A stretch of 37,561 nucleotides of DNA from Balneolaceae bacterium (GCA_007693395.1 REDS01000130.1:1-37561), one strand, 5' to 3'. Numbered from the stretch's first letter, positions 1 through 7,199 are shown. The notes: generated by a model not told the origin, from the letters alone. Made by a program: numbers and translations.

Positions 1-97
1 AGAGCGATACCGGCGTCAGCACATCGGCAAGCATCCGCCTTGAAACGGGTATTGCTGAATAGGTTTTTGCCAGTTCTGAAAATTGTTCAAAAGTCAT
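1..97 (-). CDS. trpE: Anthranilate synthase component I, N-terminus (partial)
   Basis: This is the first 32 codons of a minus-strand gene that runs off the left edge. The visible N-terminus contains IPVSRRMLADVLTPVSL, which matches the start of the TrpE family, where an I-P-x-x-R...D-x-x-TPVS block precedes the chorismate-binding domain. TrpE converts chorismate and an amino group to anthranilate, the first committed step of tryptophan synthesis, in the cytoplasm. The ATG at 97 follows an intrinsic terminator and a Trp-rich leader ORF, and that context independently supports a tryptophan biosynthesis gene. Only the N-terminus is visible, so completeness and downstream trp genes cannot be judged. 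PabB is a less likely alternative given the leader. Confidence 0.8.
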   Translation of the reverse strand, partial: MTFEQFSELAKTYSAIPVSRRMLADVLTPVSL

Positions 98-109
98 GCT
101 TCATAAAAT

Positions 110-143
110 AAAAAAACCCACTCCAGAATTCTGCAGTGGGTTT
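110..143 (-). terminator. trp attenuator terminator (Rho-independent)
   Basis: Read on the minus strand, a perfect 9-bp stem AAACCCACT / AGTGGGTTT (positions 143-135 with 122-114) is followed by a run of seven U residues and then the trpE start 13 nt later. The loop can form three more pairs (CAG/CTG). A terminator placed between a leader peptide and a structural gene is the hallmark of transcription attenuation, not of an operon end. Confidence 0.85.
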
Positions 144-188
144 ATAAAATTTCTTAAAATGTACGTTACATCATAGTGATTCCACTGC
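133..188 (-). promoter_or_regulatory. trp antiterminator pairing (segments 2 and 3)
   Basis: On the minus strand, GCAGTGG (positions 188-182, inside the 3' part of the leader ORF) is the exact complement of CCACTGC (139-133). The latter is the 5' arm of the terminator plus two adjacent bases. Forming this 7-bp helix would prevent the terminator stem. A ribosome stalled at the Trp codons about 20 nt upstream would leave segment 2 free to pair with segment 3, while a ribosome reaching the stop codon would cover segment 2. The complementarity is seen directly; the mechanism is inferred from the well-known enterobacterial trp attenuator. Confidence 0.7.
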
Positions 189-242
189 CATATATGTAAG
201 GCCGGGCCACCACCAATTGGTATGTACGTTTATTGCTTTCAT
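171..242 (-). CDS. trpL: trp operon leader peptide with WWW
   Basis: A 23-codon ORF on the minus strand begins MKAINVHTNWWWPGL and ends in TGA, 73 nt before the trpE start. It carries three consecutive Trp codons (positions 215-207). The opening MKAI-x-V and the Trp run resemble the Escherichia coli leader peptide [14 protein letters not shown]. Its role would be to sense charged tRNA-Trp: stalling at the Trp codons favours the antiterminator, and fast translation favours the terminator. No strong Shine-Dalgarno precedes the ATG, which is common in Bacteroidota-like genomes. The short length would hide it from ordinary gene callers. Confidence 0.82.
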   Translation of the reverse strand: MKAINVHTNWWWPGLTYMAVESL

Positions 243-260
243 GCTCAGTGAAACTATTGG

Positions 261-273
261 TTCATTTAATGAA
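261..273. repeat. Inverted repeat upstream of trpL
   Basis: TTCATT-T-AATGAA is a perfect 6-bp inverted repeat 19 bp upstream of the trpL start. A related AT-rich string lies at 308-317. It sits where the trp promoter should be, so it could be an operator, but it is short and AT-rich and may be chance. Confidence 0.3.
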
Positions 274-311
274 ATGCAACAGCATAAATTTTAAAAATCT
301 TTGGTTTATTA

Positions 312-434
312 AATGAAACACGAATCGGAATTCTTTACCGTTAAGAAGAACAAAACCATCATCTGAAATAAACCCTGTAATTTGCCGCCATGTCAAAAAA
401 CAGATCTAACACAGACGACGTCTACCTGTTTGAA
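312..434 (+). repeat. Direct repeat copy A: gcdH 5' region duplicate
   Basis: This 123-nt stretch aligns without gaps to 2197-2319, with about 14 mismatches by hand count. It covers 78 nt of upstream DNA plus the first 15 codons of glutaryl-CoA dehydrogenase. Similarity ends abruptly after the codons for LFE. The two copies flank the 6-bladed propeller and Cys-rich gene pair. Confidence 0.85.
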
Positions 435-482
435 AAGGCAGAACAAAACTTAGCCGGTAACGGTTGGATTTTTGAAGGGTAA
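390..482 (+). pseudogene. Remnant of glutaryl-CoA dehydrogenase 5' end
   Basis: A 30-codon ORF starts MSKNRSNTDDVYLFE, nearly the same as the first 15 residues of the intact dehydrogenase starting at 2275, and then diverges. Its last residues, GNGWIFEG, vaguely resemble the internal GGWILNG segment of the same enzyme, so an internal deletion is possible, but this is weak. Three of the four differences in the shared coding part change the amino acid, as expected for relaxed constraint. All FAD- and substrate-binding regions are absent, so no enzyme is made. Confidence 0.7.
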
Positions 483-526
483 CTTTGAAATTGATTCGAA
501 ATACTTACCATGTTCAACCTACAATA

Positions 527-1585
527 CTAAAAAGGTAAATCATAAGTTGACAGCATTATATCAGAACTAACTGGATCATGTCCAAGCACAATCAATCGAG
601 GTTCAGAATTATTTTGAATAGAAATTGCATCTACCGGATGAGACGTAAGGTATGTTTTTAAATAATTTCCAGTATTTCGATCATAGATATCCAGATAACG
701 TCGATAAAACTCCTCATCTTCCATACCTAAATGGATGAGTAAAAGTTTATCATCAAAAAGTATCATGTCTTTTGTTGCACCATCCCGGGTTCGCAGTTCG
801 TGTGGTTCCATATTAAAAAGATCAAGTTTAAGGGGAGCTATAATTTCGCGTGAATATAGCAACTCACCTTCTGATGTATAAGCTTTTAAAAGATCATTTT
901 TAATACCTGAATAATAAATTATTCCATCCTTAGAGGTAATACTTCCATCAAGCAGAAAGCCTCTCCTAACACCAAACAAATCACGCACATTTAATAATGC
1001 TGAAAGTACTCTTCCATTTTCATCAATAATATGAAGAGATTCTTCTGAAAAAAGAGAGAATAGAACAAATTTATCTGATCCAAGATAACTTAAACGATGT
1101 AAACGCAAACCAGAAGGAGTTGGAAATTCATTTATAAGTCTGCCTTTACTTGATCTGACCGTTATTTTCTTAAGCCCATCATCTAAAAACCAAAAATTTC
1201 CATCAGTATCAGTGGAAATACTCATAGGATATCTGAACTCTCCAGGTCCGTTGCCTTCTGATCCAAAAGTTCTCACCAGTCTCAATTCACTGTCAAACTG
1301 GGTAAAATTTTTATTAACAGGATCATTTATTGTAAGGTATTCGGAATTTGCTGCCATTAAATATGAGTGATAAATATTATGCTCCTGTGAAATATTTTTT
1401 GTGTTTACAGGCTTAAGTTCTTCTACAATTATACGTTCAGAAACATCTTGTGGGGTGTAAACAAAAAAAGATTCTGTATGAAATTGATTTTCTTGATTTA
1501 AAGATCGATTCTCATATCCTGATTTAACAGATAACAATACAACAAGACATACTACAATATTGGAGATCACAATAAAATTGTTCAT
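527..1585 (-). CDS. 6-bladed beta-propeller protein (NHL-like), exported
   Basis: The 352-residue protein has an N-terminal hydrophobic segment (about residues 4-20) that should act as a signal peptide or anchor. A beta-rich body follows, with a classic blade signature near residues 106-140: RTFG-x-x-GNGPGEF, then a block reading SISTDTDGNFWFLDD and a KKI strand. This pattern is typical of the 6-bladed propeller (DUF5128/NHL-like) proteins common in Bacteroidota. No catalytic motif is visible, and such propellers usually bind ligands or partner proteins. It lies 66 bp downstream of a small Cys-rich exported protein on the same strand, so the two probably form a transcription unit. The pair sits between two copies of the gcdH 5' region, which suggests an accessory insertion. 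Family assignment is fairly safe; function is unknown. Confidence 0.7.
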   Translation of the reverse strand: MNNFIVISNIVVCLVVLLSVKSGYENRSLNQENQFHTESFFVYTPQDVSERIIVEELKPVNTKNISQEHNIYHSYLMAANSEYLTINDPVNKNFTQFDSELRLVRTFGSEGNGPGEFRYPMSISTDTDGNFWFLDDGLKKITVRSSKGRLINEFPTPSGLRLHRLSYLGSDKFVLFSLFSEESLHIIDENGRVLSALLNVRDLFGVRRGFLLDGSITSKDGIIYYSGIKNDLLKAYTSEGELLYSREIIAPLKLDLFNMEPHELRTRDGATKDMILFDDKLLLIHLGMEDEEFYRRYLDIYDRNTGNYLKTYLTSHPVDAISIQNNSEPRLIVLGHDPVSSDIMLSTYDLPF

Positions 1586-1651
1586 GTTTTCAACTAAAAA
1601 ATATTAAAAGTTAATTTTGTGAATTTGTTGCACTAGTAGAAAAAATTAACA

Positions 1652-1999
1652 CTAATTATTCCATCTGCAAATCCAGCAGATTTGACAACCATCTACATCT
1701 TCACAATAGTAATCACAGAAATTATTACCAAAAGTAGGGCAACCAACCGTAAAACAACCATCATTACCATATTCATCGGGTATGCAGGCATTTGTCAAAA
1801 TTGTAGATTCTTCTCTAAACAAATTCTCATATTCAAGCTTTGAGCCACTAATGTTAACAATGCCTAATGATTCCCAATCATCCGTACAAGAGAGAACAAT
1901 GAATTCATTATTTATTTCAGATTTAATTTCATCAAACTCTGATGAATACATAAAAATATTTGAGAATATCGCAAAGAAGAAAATAATTATATGATACAT
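1652..1999 (-). CDS. Small Cys-rich exported protein
   Basis: This 115-residue protein has a hydrophobic N-terminus (residues 3-18) that looks like a signal peptide. Its C-terminus has eight cysteines between residues 72 and 111, with CxxC spacings near the end (C105, C108, C111) and one more Cys at 38. A purine-rich AGGGG lies about 7 nt before the ATG. The neighbour downstream is a 6-bladed beta-propeller. In Bacteroides, small exported Cys-rich NVEALA-type proteins are often encoded beside such propellers, and this gene has the same architecture although I cannot show homology. The cysteines could form disulfides in the periplasm or outside the cell, or bind a metal. It is not a recognised enzyme. 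Reality of the gene is supported by the signal peptide, Cys pattern and plausible RBS. Confidence 0.65.
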   Translation of the reverse strand: MYHIIIFFFAIFSNIFMYSSEFDEIKSEINNEFIVLSCTDDWESLGIVNISGSKLEYENLFREESTILTNACIPDEYGNDGCFTVGCPTFGNNFCDYYCEDVDGCQICWICRWNN

Positions 2000-2031
2000 A
2001 GATTACCCCTATTCTTTAATAAGTTATTTGT

Positions 2032-2047
2032 AAGTACTTGTGTACTT
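2032..2047. promoter_or_regulatory. Inverted repeat upstream of the Cys-rich gene
   Basis: AAGTAC-TTGT-GTACTT is a perfect 6-bp inverted repeat 33-48 bp upstream of the ATG at 1999. It is placed where an operator for the Cys-rich/propeller pair would be expected. It could also be a small hairpin; no T-run follows on the plus strand. Confidence 0.35.
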
Positions 2048-2196
2048 TAGAAAAAAAAAACACTTTTCAAAATTCTGAACAACATGCATCAGAAATCCTT
2101 AAAAAGGTAACTGAAAATTTATTCCTATTAATATCAGGTGGCACTCAAATATTTTTTCAGGTAGCATTCACTAAGTTGATATAATTTTATTTTAAG

Positions 2197-2319
2197 AATG
2201 AAACGCGAATCGGAATTCTTTACCTTTCAGAAAACCGAAACCATCATCTAAAATAAACCCTGCTATTTGCTGCCATGTCGAAAAACAGATTTAACATAGA
2301 CGACGCCTACCTGTTTGAA
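2197..2319 (+). repeat. Direct repeat copy B: intact gcdH upstream and 5' end
   Basis: This is the intact partner of the duplicated segment at 312-434. It includes TACCTTTC (2221-2228), close to the Bacteroidota -7 element TAnnTTTG, about 47 nt before the gcdH ATG. The corresponding bases in the broken copy read TACCGTTA, a worse match, which fits this copy being the one still in use. Confidence 0.8.
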
Positions 2320-3483
2320 TCGGAACTGACCGAAGATGACAAAATGATCATGGAAACCGCTCGTGAATATGCCCAAACACGGCTTGAACCGCGTGCTCTG
2401 GAAGGCAATCAGGATGAGGTTTTTGACCTCTCCATAGCCAAAGAGATGGGCGATCTGGGACTTTTGGGTGCCACGATCGATCCCAAATATGGCGGGGTTG
2501 GTGCCAGCCAGACTGCTTATGGACTTGTTGCCCGCGAAGTTGAGAGGGTCGATTCCGGGTACCGCTCGTTCATGTCGGTGCAATCGTCTCTGGTTATGTA
2601 TCCCATTTCTGTTTTCGGTACCGAGGCACAAAAGCAGAAATACCTTCCACGGCTGGCTACTGGCGAGATCATTGGCTGTTTCGGGCTCACTGAACCCGAC
2701 CACGGATCAGATCCCGGCTCCATGACGACAACGGCGGTTAAAACCGATGGCGGCTGGATACTGAACGGGGCTAAAATGTGGATTACCAACTCCCCGATTT
2801 CGGATGTGGGAGTGGTATGGGCAAAAGCCAAAGAGTCAAAAAATGATGAACCCGTAATCCGGGGTTTTCTTGTAGATCGGGGTATGAAGGGCTACTCCAC
2901 ACCCGAAACCAAACATAAAATGAGCCTGCGGGCATCCTCTACCGGCGAGATGGTGTTTGAAGATGTTTTTGTACCCGATGAAAATGTATTCCCCGATATC
3001 CGCGGACTGAAAGGGCCGTTTATGTGCCTGAACAGTGCACGTTACGGAATTGCCTGGGGCGTAGTAGGAGCTGCTGAATTTTGTTACCAAAAAGCACGGC
3101 AGTATGTACTCGACCGTAAGCAGTTCGGAAAACCGCTTGCTGCCAACCAGCTTCCGCAAACCAAGCTCGCTGATATGCTTACCGACATCACCTCTATGCA
3201 GATGCTGGCCTGGCGCCTGGGCAAACTAAAAGATGATGGCCGCCTCCACCCTTCCATGGTATCGCTGGCTAAACGGCACAATGTTGGCAAAGCACTCGAC
3301 ATTGCCCGTATTTCACGGGATATGCACGGCGGAAATGGAATCTCCGGTGAATACAGGGTTATTCATCATGTAGTAAACCTCGAATCGGTAAATACCTATG
3401 AAGGCACCTACGATATTCACGGGTTGATTCTTGGCCGTGAGATTACAGGTATTCAGGCTTTTACGCCAAAAGGCAATGAGTGA
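2275..3483 (+). CDS. gcdH: Glutaryl-CoA dehydrogenase (acyl-CoA dehydrogenase family)
   Basis: The 402-residue flavoenzyme is full length for the family. Expected blocks are present in order: [14 protein letters not shown] (about residues 138-151), the [15 protein letters not shown] strand, the RKQFGKPL segment, and [12 protein letters not shown] followed by [10 protein letters not shown]. The YEGT glutamate at about residue 376 matches the catalytic base of glutaryl-CoA dehydrogenase. The enzyme oxidatively decarboxylates glutaryl-CoA to crotonyl-CoA in lysine and tryptophan breakdown, passing electrons to ETF. The sequence resembles GcdH more than short-chain acyl-CoA dehydrogenases, but assays would be needed to exclude a related acyl-CoA substrate. 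It starts directly after the duplicated upstream segment and has no co-directional partner downstream. Confidence 0.88.
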   Translation: MSKNRFNIDDAYLFESELTEDDKMIMETAREYAQTRLEPRALEGNQDEVFDLSIAKEMGDLGLLGATIDPKYGGVGASQTAYGLVAREVERVDSGYRSFMSVQSSLVMYPISVFGTEAQKQKYLPRLATGEIIGCFGLTEPDHGSDPGSMTTTAVKTDGGWILNGAKMWITNSPISDVGVVWAKAKESKNDEPVIRGFLVDRGMKGYSTPETKHKMSLRASSTGEMVFEDVFVPDENVFPDIRGLKGPFMCLNSARYGIAWGVVGAAEFCYQKARQYVLDRKQFGKPLAANQLPQTKLADMLTDITSMQMLAWRLGKLKDDGRLHPSMVSLAKRHNVGKALDIARISRDMHGGNGISGEYRVIHHVVNLESVNTYEGTYDIHGLILGREITGIQAFTPKGNE

Positions 3484-3491
3484 TTTCAGTC

Positions 3492-3527
3492 GAGGTTAAG
3501 GTTGACGCTAAGGTTAAGATTGAGGAT
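3492..3527 (+). repeat. Three imperfect 12-bp tandem units
   Basis: Between the convergent ends of gcdH and the cyclophilin gene, GAGGTTAAGGTT, GACGCTAAGGTT and AAGATTGAGGAT follow one another. AAGGTT here can also pair with AACCTT at 3544-3549, so the region could act as a weak convergent terminator. Confidence 0.4.
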
Positions 3528-3547
3528 TTGACTTTTGCCTCTAAACC

Positions 3548-5500
3548 TTAAATTTCAATCCATGCCCGAATAATTCGGTCGCCAACTTGGATTCTGTCTA
3601 CTACATCCATCCCTTCAATTACTTCGCCAAAAATGGTGTAGAGTCCGTCGAGATGGGGTGTCCATGTATGTGTGATGAAAAACTGGCTTCCCTCCGTATC
3701 GGGACCTGAACTGGCCATTCCCACTTTACCTCGCGAAAATGTGCCGAAGGATGGTTCGGTAGGGATGCGGTATTCCGGCCCTCCAAATCCATCACGCCGG
3801 TCAAAATCCCCGCCCTGAATCACAAAATTGGGCACTACCCGGTGAAAAACCACATCATCATACAGATGATTCTCCAATAAATGATATGCAGATGAAACTG
3901 TAAATGGTGCATCTGCTGTTTTCAGTTTTATCCGGATCAGCCCTTGTGTGGTTTCAATCAACCAGGTAGGATGTGGACCAAGTTCATTCAGAGTTTCCCA
4001 GTCAGGTATGCGAAACGGCTTTGATTCAGCCTGATTAGCTAAGCCAGCGCCCTCTATACCATGCACCCGCATAGCATTTGAGAGAATCTGAGCAATGGAC
4101 TGATGATTGTTTTCTGCTGCATACAGATAAGCTTCAACAAAAAGGTGTGGGTTTTTTGGAGAGTAAAAATCCCTGTTCGATATCATTAACTCAGATACGG
4201 AGATAACACTTCGATTCACGTTTAATAGTGCAAGATCCAGTTTTTCTGAAAAAATAGGGGTTAGTTCCCGGGGATTCGGATGATCTTCCAAAACTGAGTT
4301 TAGTGCCATTGCAGCGTGCATAGCTTCTATGCCTTCTTGCTGCATAGTATCAGCCAGCAAAAGATAATACTCGTTTTCATCAAGCAAAGTTTTATAAAGT
4401 GAAAGAACCCGGCTTTTCATATAGGGATTTTCTGAATCAATAGAATGGATATGTTCTTTGTATGATGTTATGTCTGCTCCGTGGACAGCAAGCAGTTCGA
4501 TAAATGTGAGGGCTACTTCAGCATTCTCTAAAAAGTGTGTGATATCATGCCGGAGGGATATGAGATATTTCTCGCTTAATCCATCTATTTGTTTCAATGA
4601 TTCCAAAGCCTGAACTGAAACAATGGGATTTGGGTGATTTAGTAATCTCTCAATGTGGTTCTCATTGATTGAATTATGCTCGTAAAAGCGTAATGAAAAA
4701 GCTGCCGCCAGGGCGAATTGTGTATTTTCGTTGATGTGGTTCTGATCCCTCCTGTACATGGCTGACTCAAACCCAGCCGTACCGGTGAGCCTTAGAAGGT
4801 ATTCGTCAGCTAACCTTGGAAGTTCGTCCACTCTTCGGTATGCCAGTTCAATAAGCATCTTCTCAGCTGAAGTACCAGTTTCCGGCCGGTTGAGAGGTGA
4901 CCGCCACAACCCATATAAAAGGTTCGTGATAGCTGTTTCATCATCCATTGAAAATATAAGTTGAGCAAGATCATCTATGGTTTCAGTATCCAATTCAATT
5001 CTGGTAAGCATTACGCCTGCAGCTCTGGAACATGTATTAAATTGCAGGAGAAGTTCTGCTCTTGTAATCAATTCTCTCAAAACAGATTCCCCTCCTGCCC
5101 TTTCAAAAAATTTGCACATATTGTATGATTCATGAACATCCTCGAAAAAATGCTGCTCAATTTTATTTAACTGTGCATCACTCACTTGATGATGCGACAA
5201 AACTATCCATGCCATAGGATGATGGTATTCCAGTGCATAATTTATTAGTTCTTCAACATCATCAAACAATGAATGGATAAGCCCATTAAAGGCAAGGTTC
5301 GAAATAACTTCATCATCATGATCTTTAAGCAACCAAAGCGTTTCTGTATCCCTTTGAGTTATCGCATCAGCTAACGCGGTAAGAGTTTCATCATCCGCAT
5401 CAAAAGGCATTTGGAGTTTATCTATAGTACTGCAACCTGTTCCCCATAAAACCGGCACAAATATCATTAGTAAAAGATTTAAGGCACGCCTTGTTAACAT
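3548..5500 (-). CDS. Lipoprotein with helical repeats and C-terminal cyclophilin domain
   Basis: With the ATG at 5500 the product has 650 residues. An N-terminal MLTRRALNLLLMIF signal sequence ends in a relaxed lipobox with Cys23 (GTGC). About 480 residues of alpha-helical, HEAT-like repeats follow. Residues about 514-650 form a cyclophilin-type peptidyl-prolyl isomerase: VVFHRVVPNFVIQGGDF, GKVGMASSGPDTEGSQFFIT and HLDGLYTIFGEV carry the usual active-site Arg, Phe and Gln. It probably assists folding in the periplasm while tethered to a membrane. An upstream in-frame ATG at 5539 adds 13 basic residues, but it would crowd the divergent lexA promoter, and the shorter form gives a better signal peptide. 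The long repeat region fused to a cyclophilin is the unusual part. Confidence 0.8.
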   Translation of the reverse strand: MLTRRALNLLLMIFVPVLWGTGCSTIDKLQMPFDADDETLTALADAITQRDTETLWLLKDHDDEVISNLAFNGLIHSLFDDVEELINYALEYHHPMAWIVLSHHQVSDAQLNKIEQHFFEDVHESYNMCKFFERAGGESVLRELITRAELLLQFNTCSRAAGVMLTRIELDTETIDDLAQLIFSMDDETAITNLLYGLWRSPLNRPETGTSAEKMLIELAYRRVDELPRLADEYLLRLTGTAGFESAMYRRDQNHINENTQFALAAAFSLRFYEHNSINENHIERLLNHPNPIVSVQALESLKQIDGLSEKYLISLRHDITHFLENAEVALTFIELLAVHGADITSYKEHIHSIDSENPYMKSRVLSLYKTLLDENEYYLLLADTMQQEGIEAMHAAMALNSVLEDHPNPRELTPIFSEKLDLALLNVNRSVISVSELMISNRDFYSPKNPHLFVEAYLYAAENNHQSIAQILSNAMRVHGIEGAGLANQAESKPFRIPDWETLNELGPHPTWLIETTQGLIRIKLKTADAPFTVSSAYHLLENHLYDDVVFHRVVPNFVIQGGDFDRRDGFGGPEYRIPTEPSFGTFSRGKVGMASSGPDTEGSQFFITHTWTPHLDGLYTIFGEVIEGMDVVDRIQVGDRIIRAWIEI

Positions 5501-5563
5501 AGCATTGTATTTTTGAAAAGGTTTTCGTTTCTTGCACATATATCATACATAAACAAGTTTACT

Positions 5564-6223
5564 ATGGATAAAGCACAACTTACAAGAAAGCAGAAAGAGT
5601 TCTTCGATTACATTGTAGAATACAAAAAAGATTACGATGTGTGGCCCACCTATCGGGAAATTGCAGATGCATTTAATTATAAATCCCCAAATAGTGTAAC
5701 GCAAAACATTCAGGCCCTTCTTAAGAAAGGTGTACTTGTGAGAACAGACGAGGATGAATACGATATTCATCCTGAATATGAAGAAAATCTCGGGCTTAAG
5801 AAAAGTACGGGCATACCTGTTCGTGGCCTCATCGCAGCAGGTTATTTACAGGAAGCAGTTGAAGCCGATCTTGGAAGAATTACTTTGGAAACATTATTCC
5901 CCAATCTCGACAGTATGTTTGCGTTAAGGGTTTCCGGGATGAGCATGAAAGATGCGGGCATTTTTGATGGTGACTTTGTACTGCTGATGGACAGCGACGT
6001 AAAAGATGGTGACATTGGAGCTGTTCTCTATAACGGAGAAACAAGCCTTAAACGAATATATCACGACAGAAATGGCCTGCGACTTGAACCTGCAAACCCG
6101 GAATATGATGATATTATAATTGAACCCGATGTGTTTGAAGAAGTGCGAGTTATCGGAAAGTACATCGGCCACGTAAATCGGTCGGGAATACACAAAACTA
6201 TTCCAAAGAAACTCGCCAGCTGA
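5564..6223 (+). CDS. lexA: LexA-type repressor, S24 autoprotease
   Basis: The 219-residue protein has an N-terminal winged helix (residues about 5-60; LTRKQKEFFDYI, then PTYREIADAF and SPNSVTQNIQALLKKG) and a C-terminal S24 peptidase domain. The self-cleavage bond is A92-G93 in LIAAGYL, with nucleophile S127 in VSGMSM and general base K163 in TSLKRIY. LexA represses SOS genes until RecA filaments trigger cleavage. I chose the ATG at 5564 because it gives the standard N-terminus; an in-frame ATG at 5513 would run into the oppositely oriented cyclophilin gene. The 63 bp between the two divergent starts must hold both promoters. Autoregulation is expected from the family, but I could not identify an operator. 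Confidence 0.88.
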   Translation: MDKAQLTRKQKEFFDYIVEYKKDYDVWPTYREIADAFNYKSPNSVTQNIQALLKKGVLVRTDEDEYDIHPEYEENLGLKKSTGIPVRGLIAAGYLQEAVEADLGRITLETLFPNLDSMFALRVSGMSMKDAGIFDGDFVLLMDSDVKDGDIGAVLYNGETSLKRIYHDRNGLRLEPANPEYDDIIIEPDVFEEVRVIGKYIGHVNRSGIHKTIPKKLAS

Positions 6224-6235
6224 TTTAAAAATCGA

Positions 6236-6394
6236 TTACGACTCTTTCTTTACTGTTATCAGCTTACCATTAGCATCCTTTCGGGATTCAAAAAGCTGAG
6301 AATCTTTAATCCAGGCCCTTCCCCCATCGCGTTGCAGCTTTTTTGTGTTTTTGTATTTAAACGCTTGTTTGTGAAGATCGGGTAATTTGCTCAT
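6236..6394 (-). CDS. Small basic protein, unknown function
   Basis: A 52-codon ORF starts MSKLPDLHKQAFKYKNTKK and ends in TAA 12 bp from the lexA stop, convergent with it. It is Lys/Arg rich, has no signal peptide or Cys, and its composition looks like a coding sequence (few hydrophobic stretches, balanced charges, clear ATG). The region would otherwise be an unexplained 340-bp gap between lexA and rplU. I do not recognise the family. It could be a small nucleic-acid or ribosome-associated protein, but that is speculation. Confidence 0.55.
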   Translation of the reverse strand: MSKLPDLHKQAFKYKNTKKLQRDGGRAWIKDSQLFESRKDANGKLITVKKES

Positions 6395-6518
6395 AGTTTT
6401 TTTGTTTTAAAATAGGGCATTCACACTTTTCAAAAAAGTATCTGTTAGGATTAGATCTCATCAGATACTGTACAGATATTTTTGAACTTCATGCATTTTA
6501 ATTTAAAACAAAAAAGCT

Positions 6519-6526
6519 TATCTTTG
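6519..6526 (+). promoter_or_regulatory. Promoter -7 element for rplU-rpmA
   Basis: TATCTTTG is an exact match to the Bacteroidota primary-sigma -7 consensus TAnnTTTG, 41 nt before the rplU ATG. The -33 region is only T-rich (about 6495-6499). The placement agrees with a short leader for the ribosomal protein operon. Confidence 0.5.
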
Positions 6527-6566
6527 GAGTCTATCAAAAATTTTAATCACCAGAAAATTTACAGAC

Positions 6567-6875
6567 ATGTACGCTATCGTTAAAATTGGCGGGCATCAAT
6601 ACAAAGTTGCAGAAGATCAGACAGTTTTTGTGAACAGACTTTCATCAGAAAATGATAAGGTGACTATTAAAGATGTTCTGCTTGTAAAAGATGACAAAGG
6701 TAAAGTAAAAATTGGCAAGCCTACCGTAAAAGGCGCCAAAGTTGAAGCTTCTGTTGTGGATCATATCAAAGCCGATAAAGTTATCGTTTTTAAGAAAAAA
6801 CGAAGAAAAGGCTATAGAGTTAAAAATGGCCACAGACAGGCAATTACTCAGCTCAAAATTGAGAAAATAGCTTAA
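6567..6875 (+). CDS. rplU: Ribosomal protein L21 (bL21)
   Basis: This 102-residue protein is a standard-length bL21, beginning MYAIVKIGGHQYKVAEDQ and ending with the family signature KKKRRKGYRVKNGHRQ-x-x-T-x-LKI. It binds 23S rRNA in the large subunit and is encoded with L27 as in most bacteria. The ATG is unambiguous. No separate promoter is visible between it and rpmA. Confidence 0.97.
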   Translation: MYAIVKIGGHQYKVAEDQTVFVNRLSSENDKVTIKDVLLVKDDKGKVKIGKPTVKGAKVEASVVDHIKADKVIVFKKKRRKGYRVKNGHRQAITQLKIEKIA

Positions 6876-6890
6876 TAACGAGGTAATATA

Positions 6891-7145
6891 ATGGCACATA
6901 AAAAAGGACAAGGTTCTACAAGAAACGGAAGAGACTCAGAATCAAAAAGACTGGGTGTGAAGAAATTTGGCGGGCAGGTAGTGCGTGCCGGTAATATCAT
7001 CGTGCGGCAAAGAGGCACTAAATTCCATCCGGGCGAAAATGTAGGAAGAGGCGGAGACGATACTCTCTTTGCACTTGCTGATGGAACAGTTGCTTTCAGA
7101 ACAAGAAGCGGCGGACGCAAGTATGTCTCTATTGAGCCTGCTTAA
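6891..7145 (+). CDS. rpmA: Ribosomal protein L27 (bL27)
   Basis: The 84-residue protein starts [19 protein letters not shown] and has the bL27 core [27 protein letters not shown]. The N-terminal arm reaches the peptidyl-transferase centre. There is no N-terminal extension needing proteolytic removal, unlike the form in Firmicutes. A GAGGT Shine-Dalgarno lies 7 nt before the ATG, stronger than at most starts here. A strong terminator follows. Confidence 0.97.
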   Translation: MAHKKGQGSTRNGRDSESKRLGVKKFGGQVVRAGNIIVRQRGTKFHPGENVGRGGDDTLFALADGTVAFRTRSGGRKYVSIEPA

Positions 7146-7165
7146 AAATTATTAAGCTTTTTGGT

Positions 7166-7199
7166 AAACCCCGATAACACAGTTATTCGGGGTTTTTTT
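7166..7199 (+). terminator. Rho-independent terminator of rplU-rpmA
   Basis: A GC-rich stem (AAACCCCGA pairing with T-CGGGGTTT, extended by TAAC/GTTA after one bulged T) closes on an ACA loop and ends in seven T residues. It lies 21 bp after the rpmA stop and 11 bp before the next gene's start. Confidence 0.9.

Noticed and set aside
312-2319. Transposon insertion with gcdH 5' regions as terminal repeats
   Set aside because: The repeats are direct, carry coding sequence, and no transposase or short target duplication is present. A partial gene duplication is simpler.
2263-2703. Long minus-strand frames opposite gcdH (also 2836-3159)
   Set aside because: They are antisense shadows of a strongly conserved coding gene, with no starts or motifs of their own.
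5513-5563. Longer LexA starting at 5513
   Set aside because: The extra 17 residues are not LexA-like and the start would overlap the divergent cyclophilin gene. The ATG at 5564 gives the standard N-terminus.
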